A stretch of 64,000 bases of DNA from an uncultured Bacteroidales bacterium (GCA_944322585.1 CALUPB010000006.1:107372-171371), one strand, 5' to 3'; numbered from the stretch's first letter, positions 9,303-18,205 are shown. A program made the numbers and translations. The notes: a model not told the origin generated them from the letters alone.

Positions 9303-11138
9303 TTATTCCTCATCACCGATTGCCCTGATACGGGTTTCAAGCTCCTTCAGCTCGGCCTTGGATTTTTCTATCCTGTCCTGCATCTGACGTATCAGAGGCT
9401 CTGAATTCTTGGACATGGCAAAGAACCCTATGTTGTTTTCATAAGTCACTATATCCTGCTCAAGCTGGTTGTATTTCTGGATAAGCCTCTCCTTTTCAGT
9501 TTTCGGAGCCTTGGCATGATGGCTTCTCCTGACCTTGGCCGCATCAGGGAATTTCCTGTCTACAGCCTCCTTGTAAGCCTGGGAAATATTGTCCTTCTCC
9601 TTGAACGGCACGAAACCTATCTCCTGCCATCTCTGCATGAATGTTTCAAGAGCCTTGTCGTCCGTCTCCTGATCCCCGGTAATCTGATATGCCTCTATTT
9701 CCGAGACAAGCTTCTGCTTTGCCTTCAGATTGCCGTAAAAATTGTTCTCCGGTTTCGCATTCCTGTCCCTCTCATTGAAGAACTCGTCACACGCAGCACG
9801 GAAACGCTTCCAGAGCTGTTCGGATTTTTTCCTCGGGACTGCCCCTATCTCCTTCCACTGTCTCTGGAGATTTATGAACTGGTCCGTAGCCTTCTTCCAT
9901 TCAGTGCTGCTCTTGAGGGCTTCCGCAGCCTCGCAAAGGGATATTTTCTTCTCGAGGTTGGCATTCATGCTGTCCTTATATTCATTATAGAATTCCCTCT
10001 TGCGTGCAAAGAACTTGTCGCATGCAGCACGGAACCTGTCATATATCTTCTGGTTCTCCTTCCTTGTGGCAAATCCGATTGACCTCCACTGCTTCTGGAT
10101 ATCCTCTATCTCCTTTGAGCAGGTATTCCAGTCCGCAGAAGAGACGATCTCCCTTCCGGCAATCTCTTCCACCTTTTCACAGAGCGCAGTCTTGGCGGCA
10201 AGATTTTCCACCTGCTGCTCCTTGAGACCTTCGAAGTATGCCTGATATTTCTTGTTGATTACAGCCGTGGCAGCCTTGAAACGGTTCCAGATATCCTCCC
10301 TGTATTCCTTGGCGACCGGACCGTATTCCTTCCACTGCTCATGAAGTTTCTGAAGTTCCCTGAAAGCCTCCACCACCCTGTCGCTCTCAGCCAGCTTCTC
10401 CGCCATCTCGCAGAACTTTTCCTTCACCTCAAGGTTTTTCCTGAAATCCAGGTCGCGCAGTTCACGGTTGATCTTGACCATGTCATAGAACTGCTCCACA
10501 TACAGCTGGTACGTATCATTGATGTTCCTGTAGCTCTGAACCGGGACAGGGCCTATGGCCCTCCAGCGGTTCTGTATCTCCCTGAATTCCGGGAATGTCG
10601 CATTCACATCCTCCTGCTTTTCCAGAAGAGCCTTCAGATCGGCGATCACGGCCTCCTTCCTGGCCAGATTGTCCTCCCTCTCCTTCTCCATCCTGGCGTT
10701 GTAGTCCGCCCTCTCCTTGCGGTACGTATTATAATATACCTTGAAACCATTCTCTATCTCAGTAAAGATGTCCTCAGAGACAGTATCCCCCGCCTCTGCC
10801 TTCTCCTTGGAAAGCCTTTTGTAGAAAGCAGTCTTGATCGCTTCGGCCTCCTTGTTCATCTTCATCCTTTCGCTGTTCCTGCCCAATTCCTCGAAAAGGG
10901 AAACGAGCTCGGCAAGCGTCTTGTCCGAATAGTTCACCTCCTGATCTTCCGGAGTCGCATCCTCCTCCGCTTCATGCGGTTCCGCCTCCACGGCATCCGC
11001 CTCTTCATTTTTCACAGGTTCACCGGCAGTCACGGTCCCTGCCTGCACTTCTTCCGTAGCAGGTGCAGCCTCCTCCATGACCTCTGGCTCATTCACAGCG
11101 TCGCGGTTAATCTCGTCACTCATAATTGTCATGTTCAT
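9303..11138 (-). CDS. DUF349 repeat protein
   Basis: 611-aa, highly charged, helical protein with an acidic N-terminal tail (residues 1-70, rich in E, A and P). It is followed by repeated units containing W-K-x-I/Y-G-x-V/A patterns (RAIGPVP, EQWKEYGPVAKEYRE, KQWRSIGFATRKENQK, RQWKEIGAVPRKKSEQ, RWQEIGFVPFKEK), which are the DUF349 repeats. The role in Bacteroidota is not settled; no enzymatic motif is visible and the repeats look like coiled helical bundles. ATG at 11138 lies only about 11 nt after the predicted start of transcription from the -7 box at 11156-11163. The in-frame ATG at 11123 (MSDEINRD) is a reasonable alternative start. Confidence 0.88.
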   Translation of the reverse strand: MNMTIMSDEINRDAVNEPEVMEEAAPATEEVQAGTVTAGEPVKNEEADAVEAEPHEAEEDATPEDQEVNYSDKTLAELVSLFEELGRNSERMKMNKEAEAIKTAFYKRLSKEKAEAGDTVSEDIFTEIENGFKVYYNTYRKERADYNARMEKEREDNLARKEAVIADLKALLEKQEDVNATFPEFREIQNRWRAIGPVPVQSYRNINDTYQLYVEQFYDMVKINRELRDLDFRKNLEVKEKFCEMAEKLAESDRVVEAFRELQKLHEQWKEYGPVAKEYREDIWNRFKAATAVINKKYQAYFEGLKEQQVENLAAKTALCEKVEEIAGREIVSSADWNTCSKEIEDIQKQWRSIGFATRKENQKIYDRFRAACDKFFARKREFYNEYKDSMNANLEKKISLCEAAEALKSSTEWKKATDQFINLQRQWKEIGAVPRKKSEQLWKRFRAACDEFFNERDRNAKPENNFYGNLKAKQKLVSEIEAYQITGDQETDDKALETFMQRWQEIGFVPFKEKDNISQAYKEAVDRKFPDAAKVRRSHHAKAPKTEKERLIQKYNQLEQDIVTYENNIGFFAMSKNSEPLIRQMQDRIEKSKAELKELETRIRAIGDEE

Positions 11139-11155
11139 ATAAATATTCCAGCCTG

Positions 11156-11163
11156 CAAATATA
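11156..11163 (-). promoter_or_regulatory. Predicted -7 box of the DUF349-yidC unit
   Basis: TATATTTG on the minus strand fits the Bacteroidota -7 consensus TAnnTTTG. It lies about 18 bp upstream of the ATG at 11138 and is back-to-back with the trmD promoter. No clear -33 TTTG is seen. Confidence 0.55.
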
Positions 11164-11217
11164 TGACTTTTTAATTATAATTCATGAGAAGCTGTTTTAA
11201 TTTTTGCCGATATGAAC

Positions 11218-11225
11218 TATTTTTG
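11218..11225 (+). promoter_or_regulatory. Predicted -7 box of trmD
   Basis: TATTTTTG fits TAnnTTTG and lies 21 bp before the trmD ATG at 11247, giving a leader of about 15 nt. The -33 element is weak. Confidence 0.5.
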
Positions 11226-11246
11226 CATACCTTAAACAATCTGGAA

Positions 11247-11924
11247 ATGAGAATCGACATCATAACTGTTGTCCCGGAACTTCTTGAAAGTCCGTTGGGG
11301 CACTCCATTGTAGGCAGGGCCATAAAAAAAGGAATAGCTGACATACGGGTTCACAACCTGAGGGAATTCGGGAAAGGGCCGAGGCTGCAGGTGGACGATT
11401 ACAGCTATGGAGGGGATGCGGGAATGGTGATGATGGTCGAGCCCATCTGGAGAATGATAGAAAAGCTCAGGCAAGAAAGGGAATATGATGAAATAATCTA
11501 TATGACCCCCGACGGGGAGACCTTCACCCAGGGCATGGCAAATGAACTTTCGCTCAAGGAAAATATCATCATTCTGTGCGGCCATTACAAAGGGGTGGAC
11601 CAGAGGGTGAGGGACCATCTGATAACGAGGGAGATTACCGTTGGAGACTACGTGCTCAGCGGCGGGGAGATCCCGGCCGCCATCGTTGCCGACGCCATAG
11701 TGCGGCTCCTGCCCGGAGCGATAACCGACGAGACATCTGCACTGAGCGACTGTTACCAGGACGGGCTCCTTTCCCCTCCAATATATACGCGTCCGGCCGA
11801 ATTCAACGGCTGGAAAGTCCCTGAAGTGCTCCTGAGCGGCAATCCAAGGCTGATACGGGAATGGCAGGATGAACAGGCAATCGAGCGGACAAAAAAATTA
11901 AGGCCGAAACTTTTGTCGGAATGA
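11247..11924 (+). CDS. trmD: tRNA (guanine-37-N1)-methyltransferase
   Basis: SPOUT-fold methyltransferase that places m1G37 next to the anticodon using S-adenosylmethionine and prevents +1 frameshifting. It starts [20 protein letters not shown], and the trefoil-knot SAM-binding part is seen in [12 protein letters not shown] and [19 protein letters not shown]. The 225-aa length is normal. An upstream in-frame ATG at 11184 would add 21 unconserved residues and lies before the predicted promoter, so ATG 11247 was chosen. The gene stands alone on the plus strand between minus-strand genes and is not part of a ribosomal protein operon here. Confidence 0.96.
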   Translation: MRIDIITVVPELLESPLGHSIVGRAIKKGIADIRVHNLREFGKGPRLQVDDYSYGGDAGMVMMVEPIWRMIEKLRQEREYDEIIYMTPDGETFTQGMANELSLKENIIILCGHYKGVDQRVRDHLITREITVGDYVLSGGEIPAAIVADAIVRLLPGAITDETSALSDCYQDGLLSPPIYTRPAEFNGWKVPEVLLSGNPRLIREWQDEQAIERTKKLRPKLLSE

Positions 11925-11947
11925 TTTGTTTTTATAAAAAAGTTGAT

Positions 11948-11955
11948 TATATTTG
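11948..11955 (+). promoter_or_regulatory. Predicted -7 box upstream of an intergenic RNA
   Basis: TATATTTG fits TAnnTTTG exactly and sits 24 bp after the trmD stop. No ORF follows on the plus strand before the terminator at 12102-12130. It is therefore read as the promoter of a small RNA. Confidence 0.5.
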
Positions 11956-11959
11956 CAGA

Positions 11960-12130
11960 GTGTTAGAACGGAAGCAAGATTTGCTTAATATTTATAATCG
12001 ATATTTAAAGTTTAAGTTAAACAATAGAAGATTACGTCTAATATCTAACCACTACTAATTAATTATCCAAATCGGGATACACACACTACTAACTAACCAG
12101 AAACGCCCCGCAGTGATGCAGGGCGTTTTC
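11960..12130 (+). ncRNA. Candidate small non-coding RNA
   Basis: About 170 nt between trmD and the convergent TonB gene, bounded by a good -7 box and a terminator hairpin and holding no ORF. GTGTTAGA (11960-11967) can pair with TCTAACCAC (12044-12052) with one bulge, and a GCAA/TTGC hairpin sits inside. The 3' half is unstructured and carries ACTACTAATTAA and ACTACTAACTAA as a direct repeat. It is not recognised as a known family. The alternative is simply a trmD 3' untranslated region with its own terminator. Confidence 0.4.
12102..12130 (+). terminator. Intrinsic terminator after trmD / candidate RNA
   Basis: AACGCCC-GC paired with GC-GGGCGTT around an AGTGAT loop, followed by TTTT and CC on the plus strand. 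It lies 18 bp before the convergent TonB gene stop. Confidence 0.65.
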
Positions 12131-12147
12131 CATTGTGGGCAAGCATG

Positions 12148-14580
12148 TCAGAAGCGGTAACTGAGCTTCAGCATGAAATTGATCGGAGCCTGAGGATAAA
12201 TCCATACGTATGTAGTGATATCATCGCTGCCATCGTACATCTCCCTTGAAGCTCCTCCATCGGCATAATACATATTGTTGAAAAGGTTATTTATGTATCC
12301 TCCGAGCCCGAGAACGCCTTTCTTCAGGTTGAATTCATGCGTCAGGCTCAGGTTGGAGACAAAATATGCCGGAATACTGCGCTCTTCATTGGAGGTATTG
12401 TCAAGATACTGTCTGCCGACATATTTGCCGTTGATTGACAAAGTCGTGGTCTTCAAGGAATTGTGCGCGACGTTACGGAACGGTGTGAAACTCAGCTGCA
12501 CCATTCCCACAACGGACGGAGACATGAGCATGTCAGTCCTGCCGCAGTCCTGCCTGAAATTCCGGAGAAAGACATAGTCTGCATCATATACGGGAATATA
12601 GGCGATATAGTCCTGTATCTTATTGAGACTCAACGTCAGGTTGGCATCCGCACGCAGCCAGGGAAGTGCCTCCCATGCTGCGGACAGTTCAATTCCTCTC
12701 CTGTATCCCCTTCCGGCATTTTCCTTGATGGCATATCCGGAGTCGCTCAGACGTCCCGTCTCGAGCAGCATGTCGAAATATTCCATAAAATACAGGTTGG
12801 CGGATGCACTCACCTTCGGCGACGTATAGGTATAGCCAATCTCGACATCCACCATTTTCTCCGGCTTCAGTTCTTCCCTCCTGCCGTCACCGCCATTGGC
12901 ATCGATCAGGTTATTGGTTATAATGACTTCCTTTATATCGCTTCTGCCCGGTTCCCTGTTCCCGAGAGCAGCGGAGACATAGGCTTTATGCCTGTCGAAA
13001 CTGAAGGTCAGTCCCGCCCTCGGATTGAAGAAATTCCATGCCGTACTGTAGTCGAGAGGGCTTCCGTCATCATCCGGGCCGGCCATTTTCAGGGAAATGC
13101 CCCTGTACTGCAGGTCGGCGTAGGCAGTGAGCCATTCCACCGGTGCATATTCCGCCCTCGCGAACACATTCACCTCGTCTTTAAGTCCGTTGTTCAGATA
13201 CCATGTGCCGGCCGCATTGTAGGCATCATAGTCGAAACCGGACGGAAGCCTGTTACCCCAGAGGAGCTTGCCGATATGATCCCCGTCATAGCGTGAAAGA
13301 TTGATGCCTCCGGTGACGTTCACTCTTTCGCCGGTGTAGCGGACCTCGGAATTGAGGACAAGATAGTAATTGTCCATCGCCTCCCGCTCAATGAAATCTC
13401 CCCCGTCAGTCATCAAAGGCTGGCCGTCGTCTCCGGTAACAGCCTGCCCTGTCATCGGGTCGATAAGCTCCGGCACTTCAGGAAAGGCGGCGATCCCGAG
13501 CATTTCCTGCAGATTGTAATCGGCTACAGTCTTCCCTGTCTCGTACTCTTCATAATAGCCGTCGCCCTTGGTAAAATTGAACGTGGTGCTCCAGGTCACA
13601 TTTTTCGGGAACTGGTGGGTATAGTTGAGCTGGAGGTGGTGCTGGGTGTAGTTGTCCGTCTGGTTGTCATAATACAGGGTATTTCCGAAAATGTCGGTAT
13701 ACTCCCCAGCGCTGTTGTACCGGCGGTCGGACGCATATGTCTCCGGATCTATGCCGTTCCATGTAATTCCCGTATGCTGGTCTCCCATAAGCCAGGTGAA
13801 CTTCAGGGAATTGTTTCCTTTCATCCATCCTAATGCGGCATATGCCGACTGCACCTTTGCCTTGGCATTGCGTATATACCCGTCCGTATAGCCGCGGGAA
13901 TAGGCTAAATCCAGATACAGTCCGGATCGGGTCAGGCCTGTGCCGGCGGCTACAGTCGCAGTGAATGTATCATATGACCCGTATGATAGGTCCAGACTGG
14001 CATACGGCTCCATTCCTACGGACGCCGTGCTCATGTTCACGCTTGCCCCGAATGCCCCGGCACCGTTGGCGGAAGTTCCGAGTCCCCTCTGGAGCTGCAC
14101 CGAACTCAGGATGTTGGTGAGGGCCGGAATATTCACCCAGAAGACCTCCTGAGACTCAGCGTCATTGAGGGTTATTCCGTTGAGAGTCACATTTATCTGG
14201 GAGCCTTTCGTGCCCCTGACCGTCATCTTGGAATAGCCGAGACCGGTACCTCCCTCGTTCACGGCCACAACCGACGGCTGCAGGTTCAGGGTCATAGGCA
14301 GGGAATTGATGGGATTCGTCCTCCTCATCTGCTCCTTCCCTACCATCGTGTAGGTCACAGGCGTATTCTTCCCGGCCCGGGAAGCGGAAACGACTACACT
14401 GTCCAGCCTGTCCGTCCTGTCTCCATAGATATCCGCATCTCCGTTTTCAGAATTCACCGTGCTTCCCGCACGGGATACTCCGGCCTTTCCGGCCGCTTCA
14501 TTCCCCGCAGCTGCTGCGGAGAACGGAATGAGCGCGACAAGCGCTGCTGAAATAAAAAAACCTCGCATAAAGAATTTCAT
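12148..14580 (-). CDS. TonB-dependent outer membrane receptor, TPP-riboswitch controlled (probable thiamine-type uptake)
   Basis: 810-aa TonB-dependent receptor. It has a signal peptide (MRGFFISAALVALIPFSAAAA), a plug domain (about residues 65-190: VVVSASRAGKNTPVTY, NSLPMTLNLQPSVV, TVRGTKGSQINVTLNGITLNDAESQ) and a 22-strand-type barrel ending in aromatic F (LKLSYRF). There is no carboxypeptidase-like N-terminal extension, so it is not a SusC-type glycan receptor. ATG 14580 was chosen over the GTG at 14598 because the latter falls inside a hairpin just after the riboswitch. The TPP riboswitch in its leader implies expression when thiamine pyrophosphate is low, so the substrate is probably thiamine or a thiamine precursor; that is inferred from regulation, not from the barrel. 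Confidence 0.9.
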   Translation of the reverse strand: MKFFMRGFFISAALVALIPFSAAAAGNEAAGKAGVSRAGSTVNSENGDADIYGDRTDRLDSVVVSASRAGKNTPVTYTMVGKEQMRRTNPINSLPMTLNLQPSVVAVNEGGTGLGYSKMTVRGTKGSQINVTLNGITLNDAESQEVFWVNIPALTNILSSVQLQRGLGTSANGAGAFGASVNMSTASVGMEPYASLDLSYGSYDTFTATVAAGTGLTRSGLYLDLAYSRGYTDGYIRNAKAKVQSAYAALGWMKGNNSLKFTWLMGDQHTGITWNGIDPETYASDRRYNSAGEYTDIFGNTLYYDNQTDNYTQHHLQLNYTHQFPKNVTWSTTFNFTKGDGYYEEYETGKTVADYNLQEMLGIAAFPEVPELIDPMTGQAVTGDDGQPLMTDGGDFIEREAMDNYYLVLNSEVRYTGERVNVTGGINLSRYDGDHIGKLLWGNRLPSGFDYDAYNAAGTWYLNNGLKDEVNVFARAEYAPVEWLTAYADLQYRGISLKMAGPDDDGSPLDYSTAWNFFNPRAGLTFSFDRHKAYVSAALGNREPGRSDIKEVIITNNLIDANGGDGRREELKPEKMVDVEIGYTYTSPKVSASANLYFMEYFDMLLETGRLSDSGYAIKENAGRGYRRGIELSAAWEALPWLRADANLTLSLNKIQDYIAYIPVYDADYVFLRNFRQDCGRTDMLMSPSVVGMVQLSFTPFRNVAHNSLKTTTLSINGKYVGRQYLDNTSNEERSIPAYFVSNLSLTHEFNLKKGVLGLGGYINNLFNNMYYADGGASREMYDGSDDITTYVWIYPQAPINFMLKLSYRF

Positions 14581-14591
14581 TATGCAAGGGG

Positions 14592-14608
14592 TGCGCACAG
14601 TATGCGCA
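14592..14608 (-). promoter_or_regulatory. Hairpin between riboswitch and start codon
   Basis: TGCGCA-TACTG-TGCGCA (minus strand) forms a perfect 6-bp hairpin 12 bases ahead of the ATG at 14580. It could take part in translational on/off switching with the TPP aptamer; it has no U-tract and so is not a terminator. Confidence 0.4.
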
Positions 14609-14619
14609 TGAGAAATCTG

Positions 14620-14750
14620 CTTCCCTACGCCGGTATTGGCCGGATCAGGTTCAATGGGACTCTCTCAACTCCGTCCTGAAATCCATGCCGCCGGATTTTT
14701 CCCGATAACCGGAACCGCCATGCATGTCTTTCCACGGAGTACCCCCGCAA
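14620..14750 (-). promoter_or_regulatory. TPP riboswitch (THI element)
   Basis: On the minus strand this contains the conserved parts of the thiamine pyrophosphate aptamer. They are GGGGGTACTCC at the 5' side, TTGAGAGAGTCCC (the CUGAGA-type core), GAACCTGATCCGG and the closing CCGGCGTAGGGAAG. The variable stem between them is long. It lies in the leader of the TonB receptor at 14580. Known TPP elements in Bacteroidota control thiamine biosynthesis and outer-membrane thiamine transporters. Confidence 0.92.
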
Positions 14751-14790
14751 TATTTTATTCAAACGATCCGCTCCCTTCCGGAAGCGCGTG

Positions 14791-14822
14791 CAAATATACG
14801 CAAAAGCCGAGAGCAGAGCAAA
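14791..14822 (-). promoter_or_regulatory. Promoter of the TPP riboswitch-TonB unit
   Basis: Minus strand: TTTG (14819-14822), a 20-base spacer, then TATATTTG (14791-14798). This is a full match to the Bacteroidota promoter TTTG-N19-21-TAnnTTTG, starting just after the stop of the glutaminyl cyclase gene. Transcription would begin a few tens of bases before the riboswitch. Confidence 0.75.
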
Positions 14823-14823
14823 T

Positions 14824-15612
14824 TTATTTTTCGACAAGACGGATCTCATACAGACGGGGCCAGTTCTTGCCTGTGAGATATATCCTGCCGTCATCCGGAT
14901 TCCAGGCAATGCCATTGAGCACATCCGTATCCGGAGTCCTCAACCGGGCCGGCAACAGCCCCGAAACATCTACGGTAGCCTCCACATTCCCCGTATCGGG
15001 GTCAATGATCAGAATAAGGTCCGAAGTATAGACGTTTGCCCATATCTTCCCGTCTATGTATTCCAGTTCATTGAGGAACCGCATCGGCCGTCCGTTCATT
15101 CTTGCAGTCACCCTCCTGCGGACGCCGAAAGCAGTATCCATGAAATAGAGCGTAGCGGAACCGTCGCTTGCGATCAAAGACTTCCCGTCAGTCGTAAGTC
15201 CCCATCCCTCACGCGGATACGAATATGTCGCCTGATATTCCAGCGAAGCTGCATCATAAATGAAAGCCACCCTGCCCGTCCATGTCAGGATATAGAGCTT
15301 TCCGTCAAGTACCGAAGAGCCCTCGATGAAGTATTTGTCCGAAAAGTCAATCTTTTCCAACGGCTTTCCCGTAGCGATGTCGACCCGTCTGAAAGACGAG
15401 CCGCCGTAAGTGCCGGTACTCTCGTACATACTGCCGTCATGAAAGAACAGTCCCTGCGTATACGCCTTTGTATCATGCGGGTATTCATTCACCACTTCCA
15501 CCCTGTATTCACGTACCCGTGACGATGCACAGGCAACAGACAGTGTCCCGACACTCCCGGACAACAGTATCAGGGCAAGAGAGAGATGACATATGCCAGA
15601 CCATGGTCTCAT
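14824..15612 (-). CDS. Glutaminyl-peptide cyclotransferase (glutamine cyclotransferase family)
   Basis: Predicted exported five-bladed beta-propeller enzyme that cyclises N-terminal glutamine to pyroglutamate (plant/bacterial type, calcium- or zinc-associated). The 262-aa protein begins with a signal peptide (LALILLSGSVGTLSVACA), then YPHDTKAYTQGLFF, YESTGTYGGSSFRRVD, WGLTTDGKSLIASDGS and NELEYIDGKIWANVY, the conserved blades of the family. Likely substrates are periplasmic or outer-membrane proteins with N-terminal Gln. It lies 30 bp after pyrG on the same strand; no functional link is apparent. Confidence 0.88.
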   Translation of the reverse strand: MRPWSGICHLSLALILLSGSVGTLSVACASSRVREYRVEVVNEYPHDTKAYTQGLFFHDGSMYESTGTYGGSSFRRVDIATGKPLEKIDFSDKYFIEGSSVLDGKLYILTWTGRVAFIYDAASLEYQATYSYPREGWGLTTDGKSLIASDGSATLYFMDTAFGVRRRVTARMNGRPMRFLNELEYIDGKIWANVYTSDLILIIDPDTGNVEATVDVSGLLPARLRTPDTDVLNGIAWNPDDGRIYLTGKNWPRLYEIRLVEK

Positions 15613-15642
15613 GTCTGCAGGATCCGTTTATTATGAAAGTCT

Positions 15643-17280
15643 TTATTTCTCATCGGCCTTTTCGCAGCGATGTTCCTTGCGGTACTGCATGGCCGCTTTC
15701 ACGAATGCGACGAATATCGGCTGGGGGTGTTCCGGCGTACTCTTGAGTTCAGGATGGAACTGTACTCCTATGAAGAACGGATGGGACGGGATCTCGACAA
15801 TCTCCACAAGGCCTGTCTCCGGATTGCGTCCGGAAGCCTTCATCCCGGCCTGCTCGACTACGGGCAGGTAATCGTTGTTGAACTCGTATCTGTGTCTGTG
15901 TCTTTCGGAAATCAGTTCCTTGCCGTATATCCTGTATGCGAGCGAACCTTTCTCTATCTTGCAGTCGTATGCTCCAAGACGCATCGTGCCCCCTTTGATA
16001 GTAGTGCTCTTCTGGTCTTCCATCAGGTCTATTATAGGGGTGGTTGTAGCCGGATTCACCTCTGTGGAAACGGCATCCTTGAGTCCGAGGACATCGCGGG
16101 CGAACTCCACGACGCACATCTGCATCCCCAGACATATGCCGAAGAAAGGCACATTGTGCTCCCTTGCATACCTGACGGCAACGATCTTGCCTTCGAGACC
16201 TCTCTCTCCGAATCCCGGAGCCACGAGTACTGCATCCATATTGCCTAATTTCTCCTCCGCATTCTGTTCATTGAGGAACTCGCTGTGGACAGTATGCACA
16301 TTCACCTTGCATTCGTTGGCAGCTCCTGCATGCACGAACGATTCCAGGATGGATTTGTATGCATCCTGAAGCTCGACATACTTGCCGACAAGGGCTATGT
16401 CAGTCTCGTATTTCGGGTTGAACAGCTTGTTCAGGAAAGCTTTCCATTTGGTGAGATCCGGCTCCGGAAGATCGGTCATACCGAAATGCTGGAGCACCAG
16501 CTGGTCGAGCTTCTCCTCCTTCATGTTCAGAGGGACCATATAAATGGACGGCGCATCTATGGACTGGATCACATGTCCGGGCTTGACATTGCAGAAAAGG
16601 GCCACCTTCTTGCGTATTTCCGGAGTCAGTGGCTGTTCGGTACGGCATACGATGATGTCCGGCTGTACTCCGTTCTGCTGGAGCATCTGGACAGAATGCT
16701 GAGTAGGCTTCGTCTTGAGCTCCTTGGCAGCCTTGAGATACGGCACGAGCGTCAGATGGATCGTTACGCAGTCCTCTTCCGGAAGTTCCCACTGCAACTG
16801 GCGCACAGCCTCGATGAACGGCTGGGACTCCATGTCTCCGACTGTCCCCCCTATTTCAGTTATGACCACATCATACTTCCCGCTCTTCCCGAGGAGCAGC
16901 ATCCTGCGCTTGATCTCATCGGTGATATGCGGTACTATCTGGACAGTCTTGCCGAGATAGGCGCCTTCCCTCTCACGACTGATGACGGTATGGTAAATCT
17001 TGCCTGTCGTCACATTGTTCGCCTTGGAGGTATGCACGCCGAGAAAACGCTCATAATGCCCGAGGTCGAGATCCGTTTCGGCTCCGTCATCCGTCACATA
17101 ACACTCACCGTGCTCATACGGATTGAGTGTTCCCGGGTCGATATTGATATACGGATCGAATTTCTGGATTGTCACCCTGAGACCCCTGGCCTGCAGAAGT
17201 TTTGCGAGAGATGCGGAAATGATGCCTTTCCCGAGGGAAGAAGCCACGCCCCCTGAAACGAATACATACTTAGTGCTCAT
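15643..17280 (-). CDS. pyrG: CTP synthase
   Basis: Makes CTP from UTP, ATP and glutamine. It is 545 aa, the usual length. The N-terminal synthase domain has FVSGGVASSLGKGIISAS (ATP site) and the C-terminal class I amidotransferase domain has the nucleophile in PFFGICLGMQMC and the His/Glu pair in VQFHPELKSTP. Hydrolysed glutamine feeds ammonia internally. The leader contains a -7 box at 17308-17315 divergent from the 5-alpha-reductase-like gene. Confidence 0.98.
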   Translation of the reverse strand: MSTKYVFVSGGVASSLGKGIISASLAKLLQARGLRVTIQKFDPYINIDPGTLNPYEHGECYVTDDGAETDLDLGHYERFLGVHTSKANNVTTGKIYHTVISREREGAYLGKTVQIVPHITDEIKRRMLLLGKSGKYDVVITEIGGTVGDMESQPFIEAVRQLQWELPEEDCVTIHLTLVPYLKAAKELKTKPTQHSVQMLQQNGVQPDIIVCRTEQPLTPEIRKKVALFCNVKPGHVIQSIDAPSIYMVPLNMKEEKLDQLVLQHFGMTDLPEPDLTKWKAFLNKLFNPKYETDIALVGKYVELQDAYKSILESFVHAGAANECKVNVHTVHSEFLNEQNAEEKLGNMDAVLVAPGFGERGLEGKIVAVRYAREHNVPFFGICLGMQMCVVEFARDVLGLKDAVSTEVNPATTTPIIDLMEDQKSTTIKGGTMRLGAYDCKIEKGSLAYRIYGKELISERHRHRYEFNNDYLPVVEQAGMKASGRNPETGLVEIVEIPSHPFFIGVQFHPELKSTPEHPQPIFVAFVKAAMQYRKEHRCEKADEK

Positions 17281-17307
17281 ACAAAGAATTTACCGTTAAC
17301 AGAGGTA

Positions 17308-17315
17308 CAAAAATA
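17308..17315 (-). promoter_or_regulatory. Predicted -7 box of pyrG
   Basis: TATTTTTG on the minus strand, 28 bp upstream of the pyrG ATG, matches TAnnTTTG; the expected leader is about 20 nt. Confidence 0.55.
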
Positions 17316-17345
17316 GTGAAAAAAAATGATATGAAAAATATTTAT

Positions 17346-17353
17346 TACCTTTG
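17346..17353 (+). promoter_or_regulatory. Predicted -7 box of the 5-alpha-reductase-like / OYE pair
   Basis: TACCTTTG fits TAnnTTTG and is followed by ATG 17385 after about 31 bases. It is the only good promoter seen for the two-gene unit 17385-19462. Confidence 0.6.
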
Positions 17354-17384
17354 CGGGTGATTTGACGAAAATACCTGAACCGAA

Positions 17385-18164
17385 ATGCATACCTATATTA
17401 TAATGATGACGGCAATGGCCCTTCTTGCAGTGGTCGTCTATATCGCACTGTTCCATTTCAAGGCAGGGTACGGCTATCTTTCGACAGCCAACTGGGGACC
17501 GAAGATAAACAACAGGGCGGCATGGGTCATCATGGAAGCTCCGGCATTCTGTTTCCTGCTGTTCTATTCAGTAAGGTTCGGATTGTCGGGAATCGACACC
17601 GGGAATGACAAGACGGTCCTGTATACGATGGCGGGCCTGTTCCTCATCCATTATTTCCAGAGGGCGTTCATTTTCCCGCTGCTTATGAGAGGCAACGGGA
17701 AGATGCCTATAGCCATCATGTCGATGGGAATGATATTCAATACATTGAATTCCTACTTTATCGGAGCCTGGCTGTACAGGTTCGCTCCGTCAGGAATGTA
17801 CACGACCGACTGGTTCACATCCATACAGTTCATTATCGGGACACTCATATTCCTCACGGGAATGCTTATAAACATGGATTCCGACTCGGTCATCAGGCAT
17901 CTGCGCAAGCCAGGGGATACGAAACACTATATCCCGCGCAGGCATCTGTACAAATACGTGACATCGGCCAACTATTTCGGGGAAGTGACGGAATGGACAG
18001 GATATGCCATTCTCACCTGGTCTCCGGCCGGACTGCTGTTTGCCATATGGACATTCGCAAATCTCGCCCCGAGAGCCAAAGCCCTGACCGAAAAATACGA
18101 AGAGGAATTCGGGGATGAATACAGGGAACTGCACAAGAAGCATCTTATACCATTCATCTGGTAA
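17385..18164 (+). CDS. Steroid 5-alpha-reductase (SRD5A)-like integral membrane reductase
   Basis: 259-aa polytopic membrane protein of the 3-oxo-5-alpha-steroid 4-dehydrogenase family (NADPH-dependent reduction of a C=C bond conjugated to a ketone). About six hydrophobic helices are visible. The C-terminal family core SANYFGEVTEWTGYAIL and the tail EEFGDEYRELHKKHLIPFIW match the SRD5A C-terminal domain that binds NADPH. Close length and motifs resemble both the eukaryotic enzymes and the gut Bacteroidales 5AR used in allo-bile-acid formation. The next gene, 41 bp downstream, is an Old Yellow Enzyme reductase, which strengthens a role in enone reduction of steroids or bile acids. The actual substrate is inferred and could instead be another isoprenoid or fatty enoyl compound. 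Confidence 0.87.
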   Translation: MHTYIIMMTAMALLAVVVYIALFHFKAGYGYLSTANWGPKINNRAAWVIMEAPAFCFLLFYSVRFGLSGIDTGNDKTVLYTMAGLFLIHYFQRAFIFPLLMRGNGKMPIAIMSMGMIFNTLNSYFIGAWLYRFAPSGMYTTDWFTSIQFIIGTLIFLTGMLINMDSDSVIRHLRKPGDTKHYIPRRHLYKYVTSANYFGEVTEWTGYAILTWSPAGLLFAIWTFANLAPRAKALTEKYEEEFGDEYRELHKKHLIPFIW

Positions 18165-18205
18165 GGCCGCTCCCCGAACGGACAAGACGAATAAAAGGAT
18201 TCCAA

